Shown: positions 16,190 through 26,506 of the stretch, one piece after another | How the letters are laid out: the number at the start of each line of letters is the position of its first letter | Position numbering within the stretch: the stretch's first letter is position 1 | Position numbers and translations under genes: made by a program | The notes under the pieces: model-generated | What the model was told of the DNA's origin: nothing | Databases searched by the model: none | What the model saw: the letters and a program-made list of their open reading frames with translations, nothing else | From: Muribaculum intestinale | Lineage (GTDB): Bacteria > Bacteroidota > Bacteroidia > Bacteroidales > Muribaculaceae | Length of the DNA stretch: 64,000 nucleotides | Direction: 5' to 3' | Assembly (NCBI RefSeq): GCF_002201515.1 | Contig: NZ_CP021421.1 | Location: forward strand, 1,364,001 to 1,428,000

Positions 16190-17170
16190 ATGAATATAGA
16201 AAAAGGCTATGTCGATGCTCCAGTAGAGCCTGGTACCGACCTTGTAGCAGAGATAAAAAGACTCAAGAAAGAGAAGAACGCAGTGATTCTGGCCCACTAC
16301 TATCAGAAGGGTGAAATACAGGATCTCGCCGACTATATAGGTGACTCTCTGGCTTTGGCTCAGATTGCCTCGCGTCTCGACGAGCCTGTGATAGTACTGT
16401 GTGGAGTAAATTTCATGGGCGAAACGGCCAAGATGCTTTGTCCCGACAAGAAGGTGCTTATACCCGACCTGTCGGCAGGATGCTCGCTGGCCGACAGCTG
16501 CAAGGCCGATGAATTCAAGGAGTTCATAGAATCCAATCCCGGGCATACGGTAATAAGCTATGTCAACACTTCGGCTGCTGTGAAAAGCCTTACTGATATA
16601 GTGGTGACATCATCCAATGCGCGGCAGATTGTAGAGAGTCTTCCTGAAGACACCCCTATCATCTTTGGTCCAGACCGCAACCTCGGCAATTATATCAATT
16701 CCATAACCGGACGCTCTATGAAACTGTGGAACGGCGCATGCCATGTTCACGAGCAGTTTTCTGTAGAGAAACTTGTGGAGCTGAAAAAAGAGTATCCAAA
16801 GGCTAAGGTGCTTGCTCATCCAGAGTGTCCACGCCAGCTTATAATTCTTGCCGACCATGTAGGATCTACTGCGGCACTTCTTAAATATGCCGTAGAGTCA
16901 GATGAAACGGAATTTATAGTAGCCACAGAGAGCGGCATACTCCATGAGATGCGCAAGCGTTGTCCGGATAAGACATTTATCCCTGCCGCTCCCAATGACT
17001 CCACATGCGCATGCAATGACTGTGGATATATGAAGCTGAATACTCTTGAAAAGCTGTACAACTGTTTGCGGTATGAACAGCCTGAAGTGAATGTAGATGC
17101 CGATACGGCTGCACGTGGCCGCAAGCCTATAGAGAGAATGCTTGAAATAAGCGCTAAGCTCGGACTTTGA
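16190..17170 (+). CDS. nadA: Quinolinate synthase
   Basis: A 326-residue NadA that condenses iminoaspartate with dihydroxyacetone phosphate to quinolinate in de novo NAD synthesis. It shows VILAHYYQKGEIQDLADYIG, the first cluster cysteine Cys98 in AGCSLADSC, the second in HPECPRQL and the third in the CACNDCGYMKLNTLEKLY region, the three ligands of its [4Fe-4S] cluster. Its partner nadB lies about 11 kb to the right on the other strand rather than adjacent. leuS follows 53 bases later and may share the transcript. Confidence 0.95.
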   Translation: MNIEKGYVDAPVEPGTDLVAEIKRLKKEKNAVILAHYYQKGEIQDLADYIGDSLALAQIASRLDEPVIVLCGVNFMGETAKMLCPDKKVLIPDLSAGCSLADSCKADEFKEFIESNPGHTVISYVNTSAAVKSLTDIVVTSSNARQIVESLPEDTPIIFGPDRNLGNYINSITGRSMKLWNGACHVHEQFSVEKLVELKKEYPKAKVLAHPECPRQLIILADHVGSTAALLKYAVESDETEFIVATESGILHEMRKRCPDKTFIPAAPNDSTCACNDCGYMKLNTLEKLYNCLRYEQPEVNVDADTAARGRKPIERMLEISAKLGL

Positions 17171-17223
17171 CACAGATATTGGGCAGAGTGTACTTTTAGA
17201 AAATAAAATAATCATAATATAAT

Positions 17224-19995
17224 ATGGAATACAACCATAAAGAGATCGAATCGCGCTGGCAACAGTATTGGAAAGATCATAAGACATACAAAACTGAGAT
17301 AGACCGCTCACGTCCGAAATACTATGTGCTCGACATGTTCCCCTATCCTTCCGGAGCTGGACTTCATGTAGGACATCCCCTTGGCTATATAGCAAGTGAT
17401 ATATATTCCCGCTATAAGAGACTCAATGGCTTCAATGTGCTTCATCCCATGGGCTATGACTCATATGGTCTGCCTGCCGAGCAGTATGCCATACAGACCG
17501 GACAGCATCCGGAAAAGACCACATTCGAGAATATTGACCGCTACCGCAGCCAGCTCGACAAGATAGGCTTCTGCTACGACTGGGACCGCGAGATACGTAC
17601 ATGCGACCCATCGTATTATAAATGGACACAGTGGGCGTTCATGAAGATGTATGAGCATTACTATGACCGTAATGCCGACAAGGCAATGCCTGTAGTGGAT
17701 CTTATAGCCCACTTCGAGAAGTCGGGAACAGAGGGTGTGAATGCAGCCTGCGGAAAGGATATGGAATTCACAGCCGAGGAATGGAAAGGTATGTCGCCCA
17801 AGGAGAAGAGCGATACTCTGATGAACTACCGTATCGCTTTTCTTGCCGATACAATGGTAAACTGGTGTCCGAAACTTGGTACAGTGCTTGCCAATGACGA
17901 GGTAAGCGAGGGTGTTTCGTTGCGTGGCGGATATCCTGTGGAGCAGAAACTGATGTATCAGTGGTGTCTGCGTGTATCGGCTTATGCACAGCGTCTGCTC
18001 GACGGTCTTGACACAATAGACTGGACCGACTCGCTCAAGGAGACACAGCGCAACTGGATAGGCCGTTCGGAAGGTGCTGAGATGCGTTTCCCTATAGACG
18101 GCAGTGATGTAGAACTTGAAATCTTCACTACCCGCGCCGATACCGTTTTCGGAGTAACATTCATGGTGCTTGCTCCCGAGAGTGTCTATGTTGACATGAT
18201 AACCACTCCCGAGCAGCGTGGTGCGGTGGATGCATATCTTGATGAAGTGAAGCATAAGACAGAGCGCGAGCGTATGATAGATAAAAAGGTAAGCGGTGTA
18301 TTCACCGGCGCATATGCTGTGAATCCTCTTACCGGAAAGAATATTCCTGTATGGGTGAGCGATTACGTGCTTGCCGGCTACGGTACGGGAGCTATCATGG
18401 CAGTGCCTGCACACGACAGCCGCGACTATGCTTTCGCCCGTCATTTCAATCTTCCTGTAATACCACTGATAGAGGGAGCCGATGTGTCGGAGGAGAGTTT
18501 CGACGCCAAATCCGGCAAGATGATTAACTCGGCAAGCGCTGAGCTTGACCTTAACGGTATGGAGGTGAAGGACGCAATTGCCACTACCAAGAAATTTATA
18601 GAAGAGAAAGGTATAGGCAAGGTAAAGGTGAACTATCGTCTACGCGACGCCATATTCAGTCGTCAGCGCTATTGGGGCGAGCCATTCCCGGTGTATTACA
18701 AGGATGGTATCCCCACGCTGCTTCCGGAGGAAAGTCTGCCTCTCGAACTTCCTGAGGTGGATAAATTCCTGCCTACTGAGACAGGAGAGCCTCCTTTGGG
18801 ACGTGCCAAGAACTGGAAGACAGCCGAGGGTTATCCACTTGAACTGAATACAATGCCCGGTTTTGCCGGTTCGAGCGCATACTATCTGCGCTATATGGAT
18901 CCGAAGAACGACAATGCTTTGGTAAGCGAGGAGGCTGACGGATACTGGCAGGATGTAGACCTTTACATCGGCGGTACGGAGCATGCCACGGGGCATCTTA
19001 TCTACAGTCGTTTCTGGAACAAGTTCCTCTATGACCTCGGAGTGGTATGTCGCGACGAGCCTTTCCGTAAACTTGTCAACCAGGGCATGATTCAGGGTCG
19101 AAGTAATTTTGTGTACCGCATAAAGGATACCAATACATTCGTATCGGCCGGTCTGCGCAAAGAGTATGACACTACTCCTATCCATGTCGACGTCAATATT
19201 GTAAGCAACGATGTGCTTGATACAGAAAAGTTCCGTGCATGGCGTCCGGAATTCAAGGATGCGGAATTTATCCTTGAGGATGGCAAGTATGTATGTGGAT
19301 ATGCTGTCGAGAAGATGTCGAAATCGATGTTCAACGTAGTGAATCCCGATGATATAGTAGAACGCTATGGTGCCGATACACTTCGTCTGTATGAAATGTT
19401 CCTCGGTCCGATTGAGGCAAGCAAACCGTGGGATACAAACGGTATTGACGGTGTGAACCGCTTCCTCAGAAAACTGTGGAGCCTGTTCTATAAGGGAGAC
19501 AATCTGCTTGTGAGCGATGAATCTGCATCAAAGGATGCTCTGAAAGCCGTGCATAAACTTATCAAGAAGGTAACTGCCGATATAGAGTCATTCAGCTATA
19601 ATACCTCGGTAGCGGCATTTATGATATGTGTAAATGAACTTACACAGCTCAAATGTCATAGTCGTGAGGCTCTTGAACCTCTGGTTGTGCTCATTGCTCC
19701 GTTTGCACCTCATATAGCAGAGGAGCTGTGGCATGCGCTCGGACACGATACTACAGTGTGTGATGCCAAATGGCCGGTACATAACGAGGAGTACCTTGTG
19801 GAGTCGACTGTGACTATGGCAGTGAGCTTCAACGGTAAGGCTCGATACAATATTCAGGTACCTGCCGATGCACCGCGCGAAGAGATAGAAAAGATTGCTC
19901 TTGCGCATGAAGGTGCCGCCAAATGGATTGAAGGCAAACAGATAAGGAAGATTATCGTGGTGCCCGGCAAGATTGTCAATATCGTGGTAGGCTGA
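17224..19995 (+). CDS. leuS: Leucyl-tRNA synthetase
   Basis: A 923-residue class I LeuRS. The HIGH-type motif is HVGH at residues 48-51 inside [16 protein letters not shown]. The CP1 editing domain follows with [18 protein letters not shown] and [17 protein letters not shown], and KMSKS is at residues 697-701, followed by the anticodon-binding and C-terminal domains. The length is typical for Bacteroidetes, which carry a longer form than E. coli. Codon use is clearly G-rich on the coding strand (hand count for 18241-18300: 20 G, 6 C), unlike pgi on the other side of the candidate origin. Confidence 0.96.
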   Translation: MEYNHKEIESRWQQYWKDHKTYKTEIDRSRPKYYVLDMFPYPSGAGLHVGHPLGYIASDIYSRYKRLNGFNVLHPMGYDSYGLPAEQYAIQTGQHPEKTTFENIDRYRSQLDKIGFCYDWDREIRTCDPSYYKWTQWAFMKMYEHYYDRNADKAMPVVDLIAHFEKSGTEGVNAACGKDMEFTAEEWKGMSPKEKSDTLMNYRIAFLADTMVNWCPKLGTVLANDEVSEGVSLRGGYPVEQKLMYQWCLRVSAYAQRLLDGLDTIDWTDSLKETQRNWIGRSEGAEMRFPIDGSDVELEIFTTRADTVFGVTFMVLAPESVYVDMITTPEQRGAVDAYLDEVKHKTERERMIDKKVSGVFTGAYAVNPLTGKNIPVWVSDYVLAGYGTGAIMAVPAHDSRDYAFARHFNLPVIPLIEGADVSEESFDAKSGKMINSASAELDLNGMEVKDAIATTKKFIEEKGIGKVKVNYRLRDAIFSRQRYWGEPFPVYYKDGIPTLLPEESLPLELPEVDKFLPTETGEPPLGRAKNWKTAEGYPLELNTMPGFAGSSAYYLRYMDPKNDNALVSEEADGYWQDVDLYIGGTEHATGHLIYSRFWNKFLYDLGVVCRDEPFRKLVNQGMIQGRSNFVYRIKDTNTFVSAGLRKEYDTTPIHVDVNIVSNDVLDTEKFRAWRPEFKDAEFILEDGKYVCGYAVEKMSKSMFNVVNPDDIVERYGADTLRLYEMFLGPIEASKPWDTNGIDGVNRFLRKLWSLFYKGDNLLVSDESASKDALKAVHKLIKKVTADIESFSYNTSVAAFMICVNELTQLKCHSREALEPLVVLIAPFAPHIAEELWHALGHDTTVCDAKWPVHNEEYLVESTVTMAVSFNGKARYNIQVPADAPREEIEKIALAHEGAAKWIEGKQIRKIIVVPGKIVNIVVG

Positions 19996-20022
19996 TACCC
20001 TTAGGCAAGCTCTTAGAAATAG

Positions 20023-20060
20023 AAATCCGCCGAGTCTGATATTTCAGACCCGGCGGATTT
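20023..20060. terminator. Bidirectional terminator between leuS and a secreted-protein gene
   Basis: AAATCCGCCG pairs with CGGCGGATTT (20023-20032 with 20051-20060) and continues after one mismatch as GTCTG/CAGAC, with A/T-rich flanks on both sides. It lies between convergent genes. Confidence 0.8.
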
Positions 20061-20083
20061 ATTATAGAATGTAAATACTTGAA

Positions 20084-20746
20084 TTACATAATTATTTTGG
20101 TTGATTCGGAGCCCTGACGCAGGATATACACTTTACCTTTTGTAGGGTTGGCAACTTCGATGCCCTGAAGATTAAAGTATCTGGCAGGAGTTGTCTCGTC
20201 GATTGCTATATTGTCGATTGATGAGGTTTCTTCACTGTACTCAATCGTCATATAAGAAAAGCGCATGGGATTTGATTTCTTGGGAGTGAATGTAAGACCG
20301 AAATCGGATGTTGCAGAGCCTGTCCAGTAAGGAGTGGTGCCTTCTGTAATGCATTCACCGAAATTCTCCGGGTAGTCTACTTCCAGGTTTTGGGTGTATC
20401 CGGCAGTAGTACAAGCAAAAGTTATCTTTGTAATGGTGACACCTTTCTCGGGAGAAATGTTAAGCAGAGTCTGCTTGGCCCACTGGAGATGAGGAGTCTG
20501 ACCTGAGGGATTGATATAAGAAAATCCGGTGGATTCTACTTTCTTGTAAAATGCAAACTTGCATACTCCGGGTACTTCAAAATCTTTATCGTTGATGGAA
20601 GTATCTGAACTGCCTTCAGAAAATTCTACTTTTGAAGTAACGTCACCTTCATAATTATATCCGGCGAAAACTACAACAACTTCATCAGCTTTGGCCACAC
20701 ATGTCATGGCAATTGCAAAAAATAATGAGAGTAAAGATTTCTTCAT
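20084..20746 (-). CDS. Secreted protein with short C-terminal sorting-like tail
   Basis: A 220-residue protein with a signal peptide (MKKSLLSLFFAIAMTCVAKA) and a beta-rich body without a recognisable domain. It ends in ARYFNLQGIEVANPTKGKVY followed by ILRQ and KIIM, a tail very common in secreted Bacteroidales proteins and reminiscent of type IX type A sorting domains. The function is unknown. It lies between the leuS terminator and the divergent rdgB gene. Confidence 0.6.
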   Translation of the reverse strand: MKKSLLSLFFAIAMTCVAKADEVVVVFAGYNYEGDVTSKVEFSEGSSDTSINDKDFEVPGVCKFAFYKKVESTGFSYINPSGQTPHLQWAKQTLLNISPEKGVTITKITFACTTAGYTQNLEVDYPENFGECITEGTTPYWTGSATSDFGLTFTPKKSNPMRFSYMTIEYSEETSSIDNIAIDETTPARYFNLQGIEVANPTKGKVYILRQGSESTKIIM

Positions 20747-20939
20747 AATTAAATTTAATGGTTAATTTTAGGTTATTGGTTGATGTATATAAATATGTGT
20801 ATAATGAAGACAGTTTAATAGCGTGACATGCTAATCGGTAATGAAAATTTTTAAAAATTTTGTGACAATTATTGTAGCATACATGATTTATGCTTTGGAG
20901 TACAGCAATAAAAGGCTTTGGTATTTCGTTCATATATGT

Positions 20940-21524
20940 ATGAAACAGATAGTGTTTGCTACAAATAATGCCCACAAACTTAGGGAGGTGCGCGAGATAC
21001 TCGATGATACCGGTATAGAAGTGCTTTCTTTGGACGAGATAAGCTGTAATGATGATATTCCTGAGACAGCTGATACACTTGAAGGCAATGCCTTAATAAA
21101 AGCCAAATGGGTGAAACAGCACTATGGCTATGACTGTTTTGCCGATGATACCGGTCTTGAAGTCGAAGCGCTTGGTGGTGCTCCGGGTGTGTATTCGGCG
21201 CGTTATGCAGGTCCCGGTCATGATTCGGTTGCCAATGTAGCTCTTCTTCTTGCCAACATGGATGGGATGAATGACAGAAAAGCCTGTTTCCGTACTGTAA
21301 TTGCTCTTATAATCGGAGATGAAGAGCCTATGCTGTTTAATGGCATAGTAGAGGGATGTATAACTCATGAGTGTCATGGAGAAAGTGGCTTCGGATATGA
21401 CCCTGTGTTCCGGCCGGATGGCGAGAAGCGTACTTTTGCCCAGATGAAAGAAGAGGAAAAAAATGCAATCAGTCATCGTGGACGTGCGGTAAAGAAACTT
21501 GCTGCATATCTCGCGCAAGTATGA
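20940..21524 (+). CDS. rdgB: XTP/dITP pyrophosphatase (RdgB/HAM1)
   Basis: A 194-residue house-cleaning nucleotide pyrophosphatase that removes ITP, dITP and XTP. The motifs are [14 protein letters not shown] at the N-terminus, [20 protein letters not shown] with its catalytic acidic pair, and [22 protein letters not shown] near the end. A longer frame opening at 20841 would add 33 residues unlike the family; the ATG at 20940 ([13 protein letters not shown]) is the family start. The MITE-like element begins 37 bases after its stop. Confidence 0.93.
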   Translation: MKQIVFATNNAHKLREVREILDDTGIEVLSLDEISCNDDIPETADTLEGNALIKAKWVKQHYGYDCFADDTGLEVEALGGAPGVYSARYAGPGHDSVANVALLLANMDGMNDRKACFRTVIALIIGDEEPMLFNGIVEGCITHECHGESGFGYDPVFRPDGEKRTFAQMKEEEKNAISHRGRAVKKLAAYLAQV

Positions 21525-21561
21525 TGTAAAAAGAGTAGGGGACACTCTGCTTTCTTGCAAT

Positions 21562-21728
21562 TAAGTATGTGTTCGAAATTATTTAATGCATTGTCTCATA
21601 AATTATGAGGCGAACTTTCGAATCCGGCTTCAGTTGCTATGGAACTCCATAACGCCATCAGCCGAATGTAAAATTTCATCCACATACTTCATAATCCAAT
21701 ACAATAAATAATTTAGAACACATACTTA
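21562..21728. mobile_element. MITE-like element with 23-bp terminal inverted repeats
   Basis: The left end at 21562-21584 (TAAGTATGTGTTCGAAATTA then TTT) and the right end at 21706-21728 are inverted copies with one mismatch in 23. Similarity extends to about 33 bases with four mismatches. The ends carry TA, as expected for IS630/Tc1-type target sites. The 120-base core has no ORF of its own but contains a degenerate coding trace (LLWNSITPSAE in one + strand frame) and an internal hairpin GTTATGG/CCATAGC. The element ends 18 bases before the porZ start, so its right end now forms the porZ upstream region. Confidence 0.6.
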
Positions 21729-21746
21729 TTAAAGTAATCATAGTGT

Positions 21747-24194
21747 ATGTATAGATATTATCTGATATTAGTATCTCTTATATCAATTTTAAGTGTGAAT
21801 CTGTCGGCTCAGCATACCGTAGGTTCATGGGAATTGTACAGTAATTACGGTATTGACCGCGCTGATATTCTCGACACTAAATCGAGAGTTTATTTTTGTG
21901 GTGGCGGTTCGCTGTTTCATTACGATAAGGATATGGACGAGATGTATTCGTATAATCTTGGAAATGGACTTTCGGATGTGAATGTATGTGGTATCTATCG
22001 TAACTATGATAGAGATTACACCGTTTGTGTATATGAAAACAGCAATATCGACCTGATATATGATAATGGAAATATTGTGAATCTGAGTGATATCAAAGAT
22101 GCGCAATATGTTACTGACAAGAGTATCAACAGTGTATCGTTTGATGACGACGAGATGTATGTAGCTACCGGTTTTGGCATTGTCAGATATGACACTAAGA
22201 ATGGAGCTGTAAAAGAGTCGGGTATTTTCAGTTTTCCGGTATATGGGGTTACTGTAATGGGTGAGAATGTAGTTATAAGCACAGATAACGGTCTTTTTGG
22301 CATAAGCAAGTCACAAAGGGTTAATGACTTTAGCAAATTTGTGAAATTGAGCGATTTGCAGTGTGATGGTTTGTATGGAATGAGTGATGATTTTATTATT
22401 GCACATCGCCCATCGGCCAATTGGGTCAATATATATAAGATAGATTTTGATAATAAAACAGTCGGAGGCAATTATCCGGGATTTGCAATGTACGATTTTG
22501 CAAGAATGCGAATGTTTGGCGACTGGTTTGCTATCATATCAAGATATGGATATGTACTATGTAGACTCTATGAGGAGGATAGGGTGGAATATAAATATGT
22601 TGAGTTGCCGTCAAGTCTATATACTTCTTTTATTTATGTAGGAGGAAATGGTTCCGGCAGTGATAATGATTTATGGTATTTGAATGATGACGGATTAGGT
22701 CATCTTACATACACTACTAATTATATTGGTATTGACAATTCTCAGAAATTAACTAACTATACAATTGACAGAGAACCATCATATCCTTTTGGAACATCGG
22801 TGCATGGAGGTCCTACCAGACTTGCTGCTTCTGATATAGGAGTTTATGCCACTTACAACGCCCAGAGCAGATATCCGGCTCACGATAACTATAGTTATTT
22901 GATGAAACTGAATATAGTAAACAATGGTTTCGTTGATGATATCACACCCCGAAAGGGTGATTATACCACTATAAATCCCAACAGTGCAAATCTTTTACGA
23001 ACAGGGCATCATGTTGTTGTTGATCCTGAGGATCCATCTATTGTATATGTACCCACATGGTTTGAAGGAATATGGAAGTTTAAGGATGGAAAGCAGATAG
23101 GCAAGTATGACAAGACCAATGGTCCTTTTGGCACAGGATACTCATGTTCGGTCGAGGATGTGGCTTTTGACAGCAATAATAATCTATGGGCGATTGCGCA
23201 CGATTTCACAAGATCTCGCGAGATTGTTACTATTTTGCCTGCCAATAAGAATAAAAGCAACACGGCTTCTTATAGTGACTGGATTACTCTCGATTTGCCT
23301 TATTTCGGAACTCATGAAAGTAGAGATTCAAGAATCGTGCATTTTAAGCATTCAAAAAATAAGAATCTTGCCATGATAACGCAGACATACGGTGACCAAA
23401 ATGTAGTGATATACGATACTAAAGGTACATCGGCTGTGTCGGACGACAATTACTGGATGGTTAACAGATTTACTGACCAGGATGGTAAGACTTTTGGTCC
23501 ATATGCTGTAATAAGCATAGCAGAAGATAACAACGGCGATATCTGGCTTGGTACCGCGTGTGGAGTTGTGGTAATACATAATCTTCGAAACATGCTGTCT
23601 AATCAGGATAATACAATAGAGCGCGTGAAGGTACCTCGCAACGATGGTACTTCACTTGCTGATTACCTTCTTGATAATCAGGAAGTAACTTCGATTGCGG
23701 TAGATGCCGGAAATCGTAAGTGGCTGTCAACGGTTACCTCTGGTGTTTATTATGTAAGTGCTGACGGGCGTGAGATTATTGATAATTTCACTCGTTCCAA
23801 TAGTATTATTCCTTCAAATGAAGTACACTCTATAGTATGTGAGCCTAATAGCAGTGACGTATATTTCGGTACTACCAATGGCGTGGCTGTATATCACAGT
23901 ACGATTACTCCGGCTGCTTCAGATTTCAGTGATGTATATGCTTATCCCAATCCGGTAAGGCCTGATTATACAGGCTGGATTACAATAAAGGGTCTGATGG
24001 ATAATTCTCTTGTAAAAATTGCAGATTCTGCCGGTAATGTATTCCTTCAGACACGTTCGGAGGGAGGTATGGTGATGTGGGACGGATGCAATGGAGCTGG
24101 CGAACGTGTACCCACAGGAGTATATTATGTGTATGCCTCTCAGAATCAGGAGTCTAATAATGGAGCAGTAACAAAGATTCTGGTAGTAAAATAA
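21747..24194 (+). CDS. porZ: PorZ-like type IX secretion protein (beta-propeller with CTD)
   Basis: An 815-residue protein with a signal peptide (MYRYYLILVSLISILSVNLS), two N-terminal seven-bladed-propeller-like regions and a C-terminal type A sorting domain from about residue 730 (YPNPVRPDYTGWITIKGLM, then WDGCNGAGERVPTGVYYVYA). Landmarks of the PorZ group are LGNGLSDVNVCGIYRN and the NIVNLSDIKD region after a propeller start GSWELYSNYG. PorZ is a surface component of the type IX attachment complex that helps deliver anionic LPS to cargo. A hybrid two-component sensor is excluded because no kinase or receiver domain follows. The immediate upstream DNA is the MITE-like element. Confidence 0.75.
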   Translation: MYRYYLILVSLISILSVNLSAQHTVGSWELYSNYGIDRADILDTKSRVYFCGGGSLFHYDKDMDEMYSYNLGNGLSDVNVCGIYRNYDRDYTVCVYENSNIDLIYDNGNIVNLSDIKDAQYVTDKSINSVSFDDDEMYVATGFGIVRYDTKNGAVKESGIFSFPVYGVTVMGENVVISTDNGLFGISKSQRVNDFSKFVKLSDLQCDGLYGMSDDFIIAHRPSANWVNIYKIDFDNKTVGGNYPGFAMYDFARMRMFGDWFAIISRYGYVLCRLYEEDRVEYKYVELPSSLYTSFIYVGGNGSGSDNDLWYLNDDGLGHLTYTTNYIGIDNSQKLTNYTIDREPSYPFGTSVHGGPTRLAASDIGVYATYNAQSRYPAHDNYSYLMKLNIVNNGFVDDITPRKGDYTTINPNSANLLRTGHHVVVDPEDPSIVYVPTWFEGIWKFKDGKQIGKYDKTNGPFGTGYSCSVEDVAFDSNNNLWAIAHDFTRSREIVTILPANKNKSNTASYSDWITLDLPYFGTHESRDSRIVHFKHSKNKNLAMITQTYGDQNVVIYDTKGTSAVSDDNYWMVNRFTDQDGKTFGPYAVISIAEDNNGDIWLGTACGVVVIHNLRNMLSNQDNTIERVKVPRNDGTSLADYLLDNQEVTSIAVDAGNRKWLSTVTSGVYYVSADGREIIDNFTRSNSIIPSNEVHSIVCEPNSSDVYFGTTNGVAVYHSTITPAASDFSDVYAYPNPVRPDYTGWITIKGLMDNSLVKIADSAGNVFLQTRSEGGMVMWDGCNGAGERVPTGVYYVYASQNQESNNGAVTKILVVK

Positions 24195-24250
24195 ATATGT
24201 CTGACGATACACATGCCCTGTCAGGATATGTGTGTCGCAGTTTATAGAGA

Positions 24251-25282
24251 ATGGCACAATCGAAAAGAATACGATTTATATCATTTCTACAGATTTTAGG
24301 AGTGATACTGGTGATTCTTGGACATTCTTTGCATGAATATCCGGGCGATTTTCATCAGTTTTGGTTCTATCGAATGTTTCAGACGGTGAGGATGCCACTA
24401 TTTGTGTTTATCTCAGGCTATTTATTTATGATATCAATGGTAAAAAGGGAGTATAATGTCTCTTTGGTAGATTTCATAAAGAATAAGGCACAGCGCCTGC
24501 TGGTGCCTTATTTTGTACTGACAATATTGACATTTGTACCTCGTGCATTGATGTCGGAATATGCTGACGAGCCGGTAAATATGGATATCAACTCATTCAT
24601 TTCATCCATTTTTTTCTCGGATAAGCTCACAATTGTGTTTCTATGGTTCCTGCCTGTTGTATTTGTCTTGTTGTGTGTGTCGTTCATAGGGATAAAATTA
24701 TTCAAGAATAGACTCTCACTGTTTTTTTTGATTGGAGGCATACTGTCTATTGCAGGCTATTTCTGCGTAAATCAGTGGGAGTGGACTTTCATGGGCGTAG
24801 GACGTACAGCCAAGCTCGCGGTCTTCTTTATGTGTGGTATCGCATATGGCAGATGGAAACCTGATATAGATTTTTTATTAGGACAGTGGTGGTTTGGCGG
24901 CATATGTGCGGCAATATGGTTTACCTTGTTTTATACCGAAAATTTATCAGGAATATATGGTCTTGTATGCTCTTTATCCGGGCTTGCAATGCTTATTACA
25001 TTGGCTATTATAGCTTGTGAGTGGCAGCTTGGTTGGCGACATCTTGAGGGATACAACTATATGATGTACCTGTTGTCGTGGTTTACATGTGTAGTGTCAC
25101 AGCAGATACTTCATCATTTTACCGATTTTCCGTGGTGGATATATACCATTATAGCTTTATTGAGCAGTATATATATACCTTGGTCAATAGGAAAAATGCT
25201 ACACAGATACTCGGCATCAAGCCGGTCGGCAAGGTCTATACTTTGGCTTCTTGGCCATAATCCTAATAAAAGCAGTGTATGA
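24251..25282 (+). CDS. Acyltransferase-3 family membrane protein
   Basis: A 343-residue integral membrane acyltransferase with about ten hydrophobic helices. The N-terminal FISFLQILGVILVILGHSLH contains the conserved His of the family, and FVFISGYLFM follows. Such enzymes O-acetylate or succinylate surface sugars using cytoplasmic acyl donors. It overlaps the next glycosyltransferase by 4 bases (ATGA), so the two likely modify the same glycan. The start lies 57 bases after porZ. Confidence 0.8.
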   Translation: MAQSKRIRFISFLQILGVILVILGHSLHEYPGDFHQFWFYRMFQTVRMPLFVFISGYLFMISMVKREYNVSLVDFIKNKAQRLLVPYFVLTILTFVPRALMSEYADEPVNMDINSFISSIFFSDKLTIVFLWFLPVVFVLLCVSFIGIKLFKNRLSLFFLIGGILSIAGYFCVNQWEWTFMGVGRTAKLAVFFMCGIAYGRWKPDIDFLLGQWWFGGICAAIWFTLFYTENLSGIYGLVCSLSGLAMLITLAIIACEWQLGWRHLEGYNYMMYLLSWFTCVVSQQILHHFTDFPWWIYTIIALLSSIYIPWSIGKMLHRYSASSRSARSILWLLGHNPNKSSV

Positions 25283-26316
25283 TTGATTCTGGTATGGTCT
25301 CGGTCATTATTCCGGTATGGAATGTAGAGCAGTTTCTGGATGCATGTCTGGAATCTGTTGCATTACAGACATATAATAATATTGAGGTAATAATGGTCGA
25401 CGACGGATCTACCGACAGAAGTACCGAGATATGTCGGTCATGGGAAAAAAAGGATGGCAGATTTATTTTGATCAGAAAGTATAACGAAGGTCCTTCGATA
25501 GCACGTAATGTAGGATTGGATAATGCTAAAGGAGATTACATAGCATTTGTAGATGGTGATGATATAATACACGTCGAGTACATAGAGACCTTGGTCGGCA
25601 TTGTAAAAAGAAAAAAAGTATACTCTATATCCGGAGTTGATTATATCAGATTTGGAGACTTTGATATAATCACTACCGCACATAAATGGGATATGACGGA
25701 ATTTCATCATTATCTTCCTGAAGATGCATTAAGAAAATTGCTGTATCAGAATGATTTTATATGTAGCGCTCCATGGGGTAAGTTGTTCAGTCGGGAAGTT
25801 ATTGAAGGTATAAGGTTTAAGGAGGGGATAATATATGAGGATCTTGAGTGGATGGTAAGGGTGTTGGAGAAGATGCCTAAGTCTAAGCGCATAGGTCTGT
25901 GTAATGCTCCTCTGTACTATTACCGTAAGCGAAATGGCAGTCTTATGGAAACGTTTTCGGGACACAGACTTGATGTGCTCGATATCACGCGTGATATCGA
26001 GGATAAAGCGATTGCATCTGCTGACCTAAGGCTGGTGAAGGCGGCTCGTGACCGCCGATTGAGCGCTAATTTTGATATATATATGCAGCTGTGGAAATAT
26101 ATCCGGCAATCTAAGTCTGAAAAGGACGATACAGACAGTTGTGGATACAACAATCAGCTGGTATCATGCTGGACTCAGATAAAGCGCCTCAGAATGGGTT
26201 CGCTTATAAATCCGAATGTAAGAAGAAAGAATAAGTTAGGTATACTGCTGTCGTTTTTGGGTCCTACTGTATGTGGCTGGGTTGGCTCAAGAATCATATC
26301 CATTCTAAAAAAATAA
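25279..26316 (+). CDS. Glycosyltransferase family 2
   Basis: A 345-residue GT-A fold transferase. VSVIIPVWNVEQFLDACLES opens the catalytic domain, DDGSTDRS supplies the nucleotide-sugar region and VDGDD at residues 91-95 is the metal-binding DxD. The C-terminal 100 residues are basic and probably membrane-associated. It is translationally coupled to the acyltransferase. ATGs at 25279 and 25294 are both possible; the first fits the overlap. Confidence 0.85.
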   Translation: MIDSGMVSVIIPVWNVEQFLDACLESVALQTYNNIEVIMVDDGSTDRSTEICRSWEKKDGRFILIRKYNEGPSIARNVGLDNAKGDYIAFVDGDDIIHVEYIETLVGIVKRKKVYSISGVDYIRFGDFDIITTAHKWDMTEFHHYLPEDALRKLLYQNDFICSAPWGKLFSREVIEGIRFKEGIIYEDLEWMVRVLEKMPKSKRIGLCNAPLYYYRKRNGSLMETFSGHRLDVLDITRDIEDKAIASADLRLVKAARDRRLSANFDIYMQLWKYIRQSKSEKDDTDSCGYNNQLVSCWTQIKRLRMGSLINPNVRRKNKLGILLSFLGPTVCGWVGSRIISILKK

Positions 26317-26325
26317 TGGATAAAT

Positions 26326-26357
26326 TTTGTTGCAGGCGATACAATTCATTATATTTG
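26326..26357 (+). promoter_or_regulatory. Strong promoter match (TTTG-N20-TATATTTG)
   Basis: TTTG at 26326-26329, exactly 20 bases, then TATATTTG at 26350-26357. The predicted leader to the next ATG is about 143 bases, long for this genome. Confidence 0.65.
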
Positions 26358-26506
26358 ATGTTTAATAAGGAAAAGGTCCGTCAACAGTACCGTAGTAAAA
26401 ACGGTATGACTATGGCTACCGGGTCTACCGACAGCATTTATCCCATAAATTTATGTGGGAGTTACATTGGGCTGTTATGTACTAAAAAATACTACTTTAA
26501 GCAGAC

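Noticed and set aside
21600..21625. TTCGAATCC resembling a tRNA T-loop
   Set aside because: No acceptor, D or anticodon arms can be drawn around it, and it lies inside the inverted-repeat element.
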